Assembly: GCA_003149915.1 (NCBI GenBank)
Contig: QAMK01000019.1
Coordinates: 1-64,000, forward strand
Length of the DNA: 64,000 nucleotides
From: Bacillota bacterium
GTDB taxonomy: Bacteria > Bacillota_I > Bacilli_A > RF39 > UBA660
Direction of reading: 5' to 3'
Below the pieces are notes generated by a model. That model searched no databases. It had not been told where the DNA came from and saw nothing but the letters and a program-made list of their open reading frames with translations. Both the position numbers and the translations under genes were made by a program. Shown piece after piece: positions 16,432 through 24,412 of the stretch (the first letter of the stretch is position 1; each line of letters begins with the position of its first letter).

Positions 16432-17589
16432 ATGGAAGAAGAAAAATTTCCGTTTCGAGTCGAAACCGATTCGGCTTTACAAAAAAAGTTTTTGGATTCA
16501 ACTGATTCTAAACTTCATGTAAAGTTAGATTTTGAAAAAAAAGATATCGATTTTAGTTGGCTTCCAGTCTTCGAAGACACCTGTTATTATATCGATAATA
16601 TTTTGAGAAATCCCAAACGGTTTATCATCAATGAAGAAGAAATCGTGAAAATTGAACAATCTAAGAAAGTTACAGTAGAAAGTATCATCCATTTGACACA
16701 ACATACCAACCTAATTCAAAAGTATGATCCAGAGAAAAACGAAGTAAAGCCTTCTAAAATTTTAAATATCAACAAAGAGGAAAGTTTAGATACTTACGAG
16801 AACCGCTTTATCTATACTTTAATTCGTTTGATGGATGAATTCTTAGAGCGAAATGTAAAAAACGATGACGAAGAGTCCTATTGTATCGATGAAAAAAAGA
16901 TTCAATATGATGGGGAATCCGTTCTAGGAAATGAAAAAGTAAACATTCATTTACAAGTGATGTCCAATAACAATAGTACGACCAAAGAGGAATTAGTCGG
17001 CGGTCTAACGATTGCCGAACGAATCAAAAAAGTGAAGATTCAACTTGCTGGATTTAAAGAAAGTGAACTGTATACGACGTTATACAAAGCCCATGTATCA
17101 CAAGTTCGTCCACCAATTAGAAGAACGAACGTTATCTTAAAAAACCCAAATTTCATCAAAGCGATGGAAATGTGGAACTTTTTACAAAACTATGACCGTT
17201 CTGGTTTCTCTCTAATAAAAGATCATCAAGATTATGTCGACACGGGTTATTTAAAAGACGAATTTAATACGACCTTTTTATTGAATTATTTAGCGATGAA
17301 CTCTCTTTCAAGATCTGCTCAAAATCAAATGGAAGAGAGTGAATACGTTAGGGAAACCGTATCTAAAATTATGGAGACGATACTGGACCGTGACGAAGAC
17401 CTAGACAAAGAAAAGTTTTATCAATTGATTGATGAAGAATATCAAAGTGCAAGAAAACGAATCGATGAGCGTGATCATTTGATTCAGACGACATTACAGG
17501 AAAAGTTACAAGAATGCAACGACCGAATTGCATCCGTAATTGCAGAATTGGAGGCGCAGGAAGATGATACAGAAAATCAAGAACAATAA
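16432..17589 (+). CDS. DUF2357-type McrC-like partner without nuclease
   Basis: A 385-residue soluble protein. The segment YENRFIYTLIRLMDEFL near 118 and RPPIRRTNVILKNPNF near 225 followed by MWNFLQNYD are typical of DUF2357 proteins that partner McrB-like ATPases. McrC relatives carry a C-terminal PD-(D/E)XK nuclease; here the C terminus is a charged helical coil with no such motif. I chose the ATG at 16432 behind AGGAGG. The end overlaps the sipW-like gene by 26 bases, tying it to signal peptide processing. Confidence 0.75.
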   Translation: MEEEKFPFRVETDSALQKKFLDSTDSKLHVKLDFEKKDIDFSWLPVFEDTCYYIDNILRNPKRFIINEEEIVKIEQSKKVTVESIIHLTQHTNLIQKYDPEKNEVKPSKILNINKEESLDTYENRFIYTLIRLMDEFLERNVKNDDEESYCIDEKKIQYDGESVLGNEKVNIHLQVMSNNNSTTKEELVGGLTIAERIKKVKIQLAGFKESELYTTLYKAHVSQVRPPIRRTNVILKNPNFIKAMEMWNFLQNYDRSGFSLIKDHQDYVDTGYLKDEFNTTFLLNYLAMNSLSRSAQNQMEESEYVRETVSKIMETILDRDEDLDKEKFYQLIDEEYQSARKRIDERDHLIQTTLQEKLQECNDRIASVIAELEAQEDDTENQEQ

Positions 17590-18133
17590 AATTCTTCACA
17601 TTCTATACCGGGTGTTAGAATTTATCGTATTTGGAGCATTAATTTTATATGTCGTAGCCATTGCCTTTCAAAGATTTAGTGATAATCAATCGATTTTTGG
17701 ATACCGAGTATTTACAATTGCATCAGGAAGTATGGATCCCGCCTACAAAGTAGGGGATGTCATTTTAGTAAAAGAATCTACTCCAGAAGAGCTGCGAGTC
17801 GGAGATGTCATTACATACTTAGGAAATAAGTCTAGTGTTTCAGGCATGATTGTCACCCACCGAATTACAAAAATTGAAACGAAGAGTGATGGTTCATTAT
17901 TATTCACAATTAAAGGAGATGCCAATCAAGTAGAAGACCCAGTCATCGATTCCTCTCAAATTTATGGAAAAGTAACCATGAAATTGACTTTGATTACTTT
18001 AATTAGCAATGTGATTCACAATCAATTTGGATTTTTCTTCCTAATCTTTATTCCGATTGTGCTATTTATCTTCTTAGAAGTCGCAGATACGATTATGGAT
18101 ATGAGAGAAGAGAAGAAGCGCGAAAACGGGTGA
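17564..18133 (+). CDS. sipW: SipW-type signal peptidase I
   Basis: A 189-residue S26B-type peptidase with membrane helices at about 16-34 and 150-173. The catalytic Ser is in IASGSMDP near 56, the His in TTHR-like VTHRI near 98, and the conserved Asp in IKGDAN near 118, with LRVGDVITY between. The Ser-His set marks the ER/SipW type, not the Ser-Lys LepB type. SipW cleaves signal peptides of TasA-like proteins in Bacillus. The next gene encodes such a substrate. The ATG at 17564 gives a family-like start and overlaps the upstream gene. Confidence 0.92.
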   Translation: MIQKIKNNKILHILYRVLEFIVFGALILYVVAIAFQRFSDNQSIFGYRVFTIASGSMDPAYKVGDVILVKESTPEELRVGDVITYLGNKSSVSGMIVTHRITKIETKSDGSLLFTIKGDANQVEDPVIDSSQIYGKVTMKLTLITLISNVIHNQFGFFFLIFIPIVLFIFLEVADTIMDMREEKKRENG

Positions 18134-18140
18134 ACGCCAG

Positions 18141-18914
18141 ATGAAAGAGAAGAAGAGTGAGAAAAGTAAAGCCAAAAGTGCCATCTTATTTCTTTCTAAG
18201 AAAAAGAAGAAACTTTTAATTAGAACATTGCTACTTGCCGGAATCCTGTTTGGCATCAATGCGTATTCTTGGTTTATCTATATAGACCGATTCGGAGGAG
18301 ATATTTCTGCATCCGTTATTTCGTGGGACGTAACATTCTGGGATGATACAGAAGAGATTAATAATATTGCATTGAAAATTGATTCCCTGTATCCAGGAAT
18401 GGAACCTTTTCATAAAGAGATTATGGTAGAAAATAAAAGCGATTTACCGGCAATTTTCTCTTTTCAAATAGAGTCGATGAATTTATTTGGACAGGAGTAC
18501 ACCGCTACTACAGTAGAGGAAAGTGAAGCACTCTTAACTGCTCTCGAATCTTCTTTTCCATTTGTGCTTCAGTTTACGTACGACGATGATTTTCTAGCTG
18601 CCGAAAACGGTCGCCTCTTATTTAAAATCGATGCCAATTGGGATTTTGAGGGCGAAACAGAGTATTATCAACTGAGTTCTTACTTCGAATACGACGCTTC
18701 CCTAACGTATTACTCGAGTGATGGCACGAATTATGTAGAAGATGCAACCGTTACTTCAGAAAACTTTGCAGATAAATTAGCCGCAGGTTTATATATGACT
18801 AGTGATGATGCTGATACCTATTGGGGTCACAAAGCCGCAGATTATAAAGATGGAAATCCAAGTGCACCATGTATTACATTGAATCTAAAATTAATCGTCA
18901 GTCAAAAACAATAA
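18141..18914 (+). CDS. SipW-dependent/TasA-like exported protein 4
   Basis: A 257-residue protein. A very basic 27-residue N region precedes a hydrophobic core (about 27-42) and NAYSWFIYIDRFGG, matching SipW-dependent signal sequences with an aromatic TYAWF-like end. The mature part is beta-rich and acidic. It follows sipW by seven bases, the classical substrate/peptidase pairing. A terminator follows. Likely a fibre or matrix protein. Confidence 0.8.
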   Translation: MKEKKSEKSKAKSAILFLSKKKKKLLIRTLLLAGILFGINAYSWFIYIDRFGGDISASVISWDVTFWDDTEEINNIALKIDSLYPGMEPFHKEIMVENKSDLPAIFSFQIESMNLFGQEYTATTVEESEALLTALESSFPFVLQFTYDDDFLAAENGRLLFKIDANWDFEGETEYYQLSSYFEYDASLTYYSSDGTNYVEDATVTSENFADKLAAGLYMTSDDADTYWGHKAADYKDGNPSAPCITLNLKLIVSQKQ

Positions 18915-18946
18915 AAAATATCCACAAGTATCTGTGGATATTTTAA
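18913..18946. terminator. Bidirectional terminator between convergent TasA-like genes
   Basis: AAAATATCCACA pairs with TGTGGATATTTT and is flanked by A and T runs, so it can end transcripts from both sides. A nearly identical element lies at 58656-58693. Confidence 0.8.
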
Positions 18947-19536
18947 TTTTTAATTTGGTTAAATTCGATTTTATTGTTGATAATTGGAACGGAAGTATGA
19001 TTGATAATGACATCCGTATCCGCTTCATTATCCATCGAAGCATCGTCACTATCATTCCATTCAAAATAAATACGAATCGTAATTAAGTTTTGGTCAACTG
19101 GAACTTCACCATAAATTTCGTCGGCATAAGTTACTACTTCAGTGTTCTCTTCTGGATTGATTGTATATCCAGATAAAACGATGTCGGAAATGACTTCATC
19201 TTCGACACGACTTAAAGTTAGTCGGTAAGAAAAAGCAACATCCACTTCGCTAGAATCGATAACGATATCGTAATATCCTTTGGCACCAGGGGCTAGAACT
19301 CCTTCGGCAATCGTATCGGTTCCTTCAAAAGTAGGAGTAATATCTGCCGTTAACGTATCTTGATTGGCAATCTCTTGATTGTTTACTTTGATGTTCCATC
19401 TCGCTAGCTGTACACTTGTGAGACCATCAAACTCATCTCGGTATTTCGAAAGAGTATTTTGAGATAAGAAAATAATCATACCGATAAAGATGAACATCAA
19501 TAAGATAAAATGCCCATATTTCTTGAGTAATTTCAT
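18943..19536 (-). CDS. SipW-dependent/TasA-like exported protein 5
   Basis: A 197-residue protein on the minus strand, inside the plus-strand cluster. Hydrophobic residues about 8-24 precede QNTLSKYRDEFDGLTSVQLARW, which closely parallels the SGNTTAELAKW stretch of protein 1. The mature part has the same beta-domain pattern (GAKGYYDIVI, then AFSYRLTLS). The start is the ATG at 19536 (GGTGG upstream). It is divergent from protein 6 and shares its intergenic control region, so one regulator could act on both. Confidence 0.8.
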   Translation of the reverse strand: MKLLKKYGHFILLMFIFIGMIIFLSQNTLSKYRDEFDGLTSVQLARWNIKVNNQEIANQDTLTADITPTFEGTDTIAEGVLAPGAKGYYDIVIDSSEVDVAFSYRLTLSRVEDEVISDIVLSGYTINPEENTEVVTYADEIYGEVPVDQNLITIRIYFEWNDSDDASMDNEADTDVIINHTSVPIINNKIEFNQIKN

Positions 19537-19605
19537 CACTACCACCGCTCTTATATCCTTATTATATAACTACAATAAATATAGCATAATCCGATTTTAT
19601 AGTCA

Positions 19606-19647
19606 ATTGGACAAAAATTAGACAACAATTAGACAGAAAATTCGACA
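19606..19647 (-). promoter_or_regulatory. Array of four Spo0A-box-like sites
   Basis: Four copies of ATTNGACA (reverse TGTCNAAT) start at 19606, 19617, 19628 and 19640, about one helical turn apart. One copy, TTCGACA at 19641-19647, is a perfect reverse Spo0A box (TGTCGAA); the others are one-mismatch versions. The array lies just upstream of the -35 at 19656, the usual place for an activator, and between two divergent TasA-like genes. Confidence 0.65.
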
Positions 19648-19655
19648 CAAAAGTA

Positions 19656-19684
19656 TTGAAAATATAGGAAGATTATAATATACT
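19656..19684 (+). promoter_or_regulatory. Promoter of TasA-like genes 6 and 7
   Basis: TTGAAA at 19656-19661, 17-bp spacer and TATACT at 19679-19684, with a leader of about 60 bases to the ATG at 19753. Confidence 0.6.
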
Positions 19685-19752
19685 TAGTATGTATGATAGG
19701 AGCTGGTAGATAAAATAGTAGGAGATCGAACAGCAAGGGTAACGGTGATGTT

Positions 19753-20463
19753 ATGAAAAAAGAATACTCTGTAAGTCCTGAGGCAAAAAAACTCAATCGG
19801 CAAAAGTTATTCGTTAGAATCACCAAAGTTGTGTTCTTATTTCTATTATTTTTAATATCAGTAGTCTACTTCATACTATATGTATTGTATCAAGATGGTA
19901 GCTTCACAGTCACTCTTGATGGCAATGCAGATAACCGTAAAAACGTCTTTTTATCAGAGACCGGAGATTTAACAGATATGTCGATTAAGTTGTCTGCTAA
20001 GTCACTTGATTACATGGATAACATCTCCGTCAATTGGATAAAAGAAGACGTGGATACGGAAGCAGATGGGTCCCACAATGGTGACAATTACCTCGCATAC
20101 AGCTTTTATGTCATTAATTATGGTAATGAAACAGTAAATTACTGGTACCAAGTGAATCTGCTCGACATCGTTAAAAATGTTGATGAAGCTGTCCGCATAA
20201 GACTCTACCTCAATGGTCACGAAACCACTTATGCAAAATTAAATCAAACCACAAACACACCAGAGAGTGGGACTACTGCTTTTTATTCGGAATCCATTCC
20301 AGTTTTAGAAGTGAGAGAGAACTTTAAACCTGGAGAAAAAGATCGATTTACCATCGTCGTTTGGTTAGAGGGGGATGACCCGGACTGTATCGATGATATT
20401 ATAGGTGGAGAACTAAAAATGGAAATGAATATCACGGAAGAACATTTAAATCAAGAAAATTAG
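19753..20463 (+). CDS. SipW-dependent/TasA-like exported protein 6
   Basis: A 236-residue protein with a basic N region and a long hydrophobic segment (about 25-45). The mature domain is beta-rich and ends with VWLEGDDPDCIDDIIGGEL, a motif shared with the next protein (MWVEGQDVDCENNASGG). This acidic Asp/Cys element is typical of one group of SipW-dependent proteins. A GGTGATG ribosome site precedes the start. It is cotranscribed with the next gene; a minor subunit or anchor, like TapA to TasA, is plausible but not shown. Confidence 0.8.
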   Translation: MKKEYSVSPEAKKLNRQKLFVRITKVVFLFLLFLISVVYFILYVLYQDGSFTVTLDGNADNRKNVFLSETGDLTDMSIKLSAKSLDYMDNISVNWIKEDVDTEADGSHNGDNYLAYSFYVINYGNETVNYWYQVNLLDIVKNVDEAVRIRLYLNGHETTYAKLNQTTNTPESGTTAFYSESIPVLEVRENFKPGEKDRFTIVVWLEGDDPDCIDDIIGGELKMEMNITEEHLNQEN

Positions 20464-20475
20464 GAGAGGTGTAAA

Positions 20476-21492
20476 ATGGCAAAAGAAAATAAGAAGAAAA
20501 GAAAAAGAAGACGGATACTTCTATCGCTATTGATGATACTGTTCTGTGGTGTCATCTTATCGACAAGTACTTATGCCTGGTTCACAGCCAACAAAACAGT
20601 TACGATTAACGATATTACGGTCAACGTAGCAGCAATGAATGGTTTACAAATTTCCGTAGATGCTATTAATTGGAAGCCAACAATCACAACAGCAGATATT
20701 AGAGGAGCTCAAGCAACATATCCAACTGCCGTAAACCAACTGCCAAGTGAACTAAGTTCATTATCACCAGTTTCAAGTGTCGGAGATATTGATACAAGTA
20801 CTGGATTTATGCAGATGTATGCAGGTGAAATTCAAACAGGTACAGGTGGCGGCAACATTTTAACTGCAACTCGTTCAACAGAAACTCACGGTGAAAATGG
20901 TAACTTTATTGCATTCGACGTATTTATTCAAACGACTGCATTAACACAAGTTTACTTGACATCTAATTCAAGAGTAACTGCTTCAGGTGCAAGTTCAGGT
21001 ATCGAAAATGCGGCCCGTATTGCATTCGTCAATGAAGGTAATGCTGCAACTGGTACTGCTCCAACTACGATTCAACAGTTGAAATCAACTGGTACTCCAG
21101 CCCCATTCATTTGGGAAGTAAACAACGATGTTCATACTGCAGCAGCTGTTCAAAATGCAAACTCTGTTTATCATCAAACTACTCAACAAACAGATGCTGA
21201 CCCACTTGAATACTATGGAGTAAAAGCTGATATTGGCGCAGAATTGAATATTCCGTTGGATAGTCAAGATGGAACATACTTTAAAAAAGTAACTCCAAGT
21301 GCTAGTACAGGAGTTGATGGTATTCCTACATCAGCATATCAAAGTTTAATGCAATTACAACCTGGTATTACAAAAGTAAGAATTTATATGTGGGTTGAAG
21401 GACAAGACGTAGACTGTGAAAACAACGCCTCTGGTGGATCATTAACATTTAGTCTTCAAATCAGTTCTAATACAAGCGCTGATGGTGCTTAG
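20476..21492 (+). CDS. SipW-dependent/TasA-like exported protein 7, probable major subunit
   Basis: A 338-residue protein: lysine-rich start (KKKRKRRR), hydrophobic core about 14-31, then STYAWFTANKTVTINDI, a near-ideal SipW-dependent signal region. The mature part is Thr/Ser/Ala/Gly-rich with few charges. The codon choice looks smoother than that of its neighbours (more GCA, ACT, GGT), as in a highly expressed gene. A strong AGGAGAGG site and a strong terminator frame it. The C-terminal VEGQDVDC motif is shared with protein 6. Major fibre subunit is inferred. Confidence 0.82.
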   Translation: MAKENKKKRKRRRILLSLLMILFCGVILSTSTYAWFTANKTVTINDITVNVAAMNGLQISVDAINWKPTITTADIRGAQATYPTAVNQLPSELSSLSPVSSVGDIDTSTGFMQMYAGEIQTGTGGGNILTATRSTETHGENGNFIAFDVFIQTTALTQVYLTSNSRVTASGASSGIENAARIAFVNEGNAATGTAPTTIQQLKSTGTPAPFIWEVNNDVHTAAAVQNANSVYHQTTQQTDADPLEYYGVKADIGAELNIPLDSQDGTYFKKVTPSASTGVDGIPTSAYQSLMQLQPGITKVRIYMWVEGQDVDCENNASGGSLTFSLQISSNTSADGA

Positions 21493-21496
21493 AACG

Positions 21497-21526
21497 AAAA
21501 GGTAACCGTAAGGTTCCTTTTTTTTG
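21497..21526 (+). terminator. Terminator after TasA-like gene 7
   Basis: AAAAGG-T-AACC pairs with GGTT-C-CTTTT (one internal mismatch), followed by eight T. Confidence 0.75.
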
Positions 21527-21626
21527 TCAAAATACATCGTTGGAACATATTTTGTATGGTTCTTATCTGTTCAAATAAAAAAATTATGCTATAATAATAA
21601 TGAGATATCATATCGAGGTGATGAAC

Positions 21627-21797
21627 ATGGACAATCCAACTGAAGTTTTGACAATCCAAAAACCAGAATTACCAAATCAACAGAGCCTGTTCAACGCCTC
21701 ACCAGAGACGCTATGGAGCCTGTATGAAGAAGTTAAGAAAGCAATTGCCGACTTAGAAAAACTAATTGTAGTAGAAGGAGCGGATGAAGATGAATAA
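21627..21797 (+). CDS. Small acidic hypothetical protein
   Basis: A 56-residue protein starting MDNPTEVLTIQKPE with a helical, acidic C-terminal half. GAGGTG lies six bases before the ATG at 21627; earlier in-frame ATGs have no site. A TATAAT at 21590-21595 precedes it. It overlaps the next gene by eight bases, so it heads a three-gene operon with a coiled-coil protein and a signal peptidase. No family recognised. Confidence 0.65.
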   Translation: MDNPTEVLTIQKPELPNQQSLFNASPETLWSLYEEVKKAIADLEKLIVVEGADEDE

Positions 21798-23400
21798 TCT
21801 GGACCTATATTTAAACGCCATTCCTTCTATTAAGGGAAAAATAGAAGCATATCCTTTGGAAATCACGGAAGGTACCCATAAAGTTATAGCGGAATATAAA
21901 ATTCATGCCGCCAAAGAGCGAAATCGTTCGGTAAATGAATTACTAACATCCTATCGTAGTGATATGGAGAGTATCAAAACGGTTTTGCAAGCCAAGGCGC
22001 AAAGCTTGACACCAACAGGAGAGAATCCAAACATTGCTCCACTAACGGAACAAGTGCGAAACCTAAAACGAATTTTAAAATACGATAATCCTTATAATGA
22101 AGTATTTGAAAAGACGAAACTTGCTAAAATCTGTTACGATTTAGACCGGGTGGAACAAAATAATTTGACCGAAATTAATCAAATTTTATCTTATGTAGTA
22201 GAAAAGTTTAGACTTTCTGGCGTAGTTTTATCGGCCCAAGATTTCGATTATAGCATCTATGCGAGAGAATACATGACTGTGTTCTTTCAAGTAAGTGGAG
22301 ATGCTAACAGAAGTGAAGAGTTAGAACGAACTTTCAACTCTCTTTATTGGAAGTGCCCAATGTTATTGACACACTTGAAATTAAGTATTCGTTCTCTTGT
22401 AAAAAAACACAATAAAGCACTTTCTGCGTATTGCACTCGTCATAAAAAGGAATTGTTAGAACAAACCTCTACGACCGAAGAGACATTTAGAGAAGCATAC
22501 TTACAAAAGAAGAGTCAATTAACGGTAATGAAACGTCAAGATGCGTATACTTTGGTGGAATCATTTAAAAACAAGGACGAAAATATTTCCGATTACTTAG
22601 AGACAAATACCAACCGCAATAAAAAATTAGATTCGTTCGTAGTTACTGGTTCTTTTGACACGTTATCGGAGCCAGAGCAAGAAAAGTATTTTCAAAACAT
22701 GATGGAATTAAATCGCACTTTGGAAGAGTGGATGACCATCGATCATTTTCGTTTCATCCTAGAAGACGTCAAAAAAAGAATGGAAGATGCAAAAAATCAT
22801 AAGAACGATGTGAAGACAAAGGAAAAAGAAATCGCCAAACTAGAGAAAAACCGTGCAAAAATTGTCAAAAAATACGATTGGTGGAACAAAGTTAGTAAAA
22901 ACAAAGAGAAGATTGAAAATAAACAAGCGACTAGACTGGTGGAAATCGAAGAATTAATTCAACAGTTAAACACCAAATATAGGGAGTTAGACGATGCCAA
23001 AATCACAAGTCGAGCAGGAGCTTGTTTAGACAAAAGTTCGACGTTGTACGATGCTTTCGATTTTGCAAAATCTTTCTACGGTTACTGTAAAGAGTTAATC
23101 GCATCGCAAAAAGACTTATCCGATACTGTGAATGAAGAAATGGATCGCTTTACCAAATTTATCTTGGATAGTAATCACATTTTAACGAAGAATTTAAATT
23201 TGGCAATGTCTTACGATGTTAAAGAAAAAATGAAAGAGAAATGTACCCTTCTCAACATTAAAATCGAGGATAGCAACTTAGAAGACTTAGACACATTGAA
23301 AAAAGATTTAGACATGATTCAAAAGATATACGATTTAACGACACTTGGTATCACCCTGAACGATATCGAGTTTATCTGTAATGTAAACGATTTAAAATAA
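21790..23400 (+). CDS. Large coiled-coil cytoplasmic protein of the matrix locus
   Basis: A 536-residue soluble protein, highly charged and mostly helical, with long Lys/Glu coiled-coil stretches around 330-410. No signal peptide, membrane segment or catalytic motif is visible. The start was set at 21790, nine bases after AAGGAG. It sits between a small acidic gene and a signal peptidase with a cytoplasmic extension. A cytoplasmic scaffold for that peptidase or for the AAA+ complex is a guess from position only. Confidence 0.75.
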   Translation: MNNLDLYLNAIPSIKGKIEAYPLEITEGTHKVIAEYKIHAAKERNRSVNELLTSYRSDMESIKTVLQAKAQSLTPTGENPNIAPLTEQVRNLKRILKYDNPYNEVFEKTKLAKICYDLDRVEQNNLTEINQILSYVVEKFRLSGVVLSAQDFDYSIYAREYMTVFFQVSGDANRSEELERTFNSLYWKCPMLLTHLKLSIRSLVKKHNKALSAYCTRHKKELLEQTSTTEETFREAYLQKKSQLTVMKRQDAYTLVESFKNKDENISDYLETNTNRNKKLDSFVVTGSFDTLSEPEQEKYFQNMMELNRTLEEWMTIDHFRFILEDVKKRMEDAKNHKNDVKTKEKEIAKLEKNRAKIVKKYDWWNKVSKNKEKIENKQATRLVEIEELIQQLNTKYRELDDAKITSRAGACLDKSSTLYDAFDFAKSFYGYCKELIASQKDLSDTVNEEMDRFTKFILDSNHILTKNLNLAMSYDVKEKMKEKCTLLNIKIEDSNLEDLDTLKKDLDMIQKIYDLTTLGITLNDIEFICNVNDLK

Positions 23401-23434
23401 AAAGGAAAAGAATAAAAAGAGGGAGGTTAAGTCT

Positions 23435-24334
23435 TTGAAAATTTTACAAAAGATACTGGAATATTTATCGAAGATCTTAATCTTCGAACTGATTGTTCTA
23501 TGTATTTTAGCGTTTATCAGTACCGTAGTACTGCATAAGGATTATGTAAATATTGGGGGCTATACATTCTTTATCGTTGCATCCGGTTCTATGTCTGGAA
23601 CAGTCGATGTAAACGATATGGTTATTGTAAAAATTACAGATGATTTTCAAGTGGGAGACATCGTAACGTATCAAGCCGATGGATACTTTGTCACGCACCG
23701 AATTATCAGTATTAATAAAGATCAAATTATTACCAAAGGGGATTCGAACAATACGGAAGATGACCCGATTGGTAGAGATAAAATTATCGGAAAAGTAGTA
23801 GCAATTTTTCCATTTATGGCAATATTCGAGATTTTAGGAGCCATCATTTTAATTTCGATTATCGTAGTCGTCTTCAATTTTGAAACGATCTTCCGCAAAT
23901 TTATTTTCCGTAAAGACTTGTCGAAGTTGAAAACACGAGAAATCGATCGTTTAGATCAAGAAGGCTACTCCGAATTCATTAAAGAAACTTTAGTCAACAT
24001 GAGAAAACGAAACAATAACAAAGTTAAGGAGACACTATCTAAAAACTGGATTACTCGTCTTCGTTACGTTACTAAAATCAACGAGTTGCTACGAATGGGT
24101 AAATACGACGTCTTAAAAGAATTACTAAACAGTTACGAAGTAGAAAACTTCGAAGAAGAAGATCCGGTATTCACTTTAGCAGTGGTAGAAAAATTAAAAC
24201 GAGAACCGATCAGTACGTACACAATTTTACTATTGAACGCTATTTTGTATGAAGATAGAGAATCGTTCGATATCGTATTCATGTTCTTTAGAAATAAACT
24301 GATCAAAGAATACTGTGATATTGAAATCATCTAA
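23435..24334 (+). CDS. SipW-type signal peptidase I with C-terminal cytoplasmic domain
   Basis: A 299-residue protein from a TTG start behind GGGAGG. The peptidase part (1-155) has membrane helices at about 13-35 and 130-150, the catalytic Ser in VASGSMSG near 52, the His in FVTHRI near 88, and TKGDSN near 106. A C-terminal extension of about 140 residues, absent from usual SipW proteins, is helical, basic at first and should be cytoplasmic. It contains LKREPISTYTILLLNAIL, which resembles a segment of the protein at 13814. This fusion may couple cleavage to cytoplasmic partners. Ends at a terminator. Confidence 0.88.
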   Translation: MKILQKILEYLSKILIFELIVLCILAFISTVVLHKDYVNIGGYTFFIVASGSMSGTVDVNDMVIVKITDDFQVGDIVTYQADGYFVTHRIISINKDQIITKGDSNNTEDDPIGRDKIIGKVVAIFPFMAIFEILGAIILISIIVVVFNFETIFRKFIFRKDLSKLKTREIDRLDQEGYSEFIKETLVNMRKRNNNKVKETLSKNWITRLRYVTKINELLRMGKYDVLKELLNSYEVENFEEEDPVFTLAVVEKLKREPISTYTILLLNAILYEDRESFDIVFMFFRNKLIKEYCDIEII

Positions 24335-24357
24335 AGAAGAGAAATCTTCTTTTTTTG
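24333..24357 (+). terminator. Terminator closing the matrix locus
   Basis: AAAGAAGA/TCTTCTTT stem with a GAAA tetraloop and a T run. Confidence 0.8.
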
Positions 24358-24378
24358 TGTTAAAAAAAGAAGTGTTTA

Positions 24379-24386
24379 CATACATT
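24379..24386 (+). promoter_or_regulatory. Sigma-E-like -10 element of spoIVA
   Basis: CATACATT resembles the sigma-E -10 (CATACANT). No convincing -35 is seen at the expected distance. spoIVA is a sigma-E gene in Bacillus, so the assignment is reasonable but weak on sequence alone. Confidence 0.4.
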
Positions 24387-24412
24387 GAAATAGATATAAG
24401 GAGAATGTGTAT

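Noticed and set aside
14867-17589. A standard McrBC restriction system
   Set aside because: The ATPase is membrane anchored without a DNA-binding domain, the partner has no visible nuclease motif, and the neighbours are secretion genes.
19690-19720. A six-codon upstream reading frame in the leader of TasA-like gene 6
   Set aside because: No ribosome site and no coding pattern; probably chance.
21523-21531. TTTGTCAAA as a Spo0A box
   Set aside because: It lies in the T-run of a terminator and is a single copy far from the next promoter.
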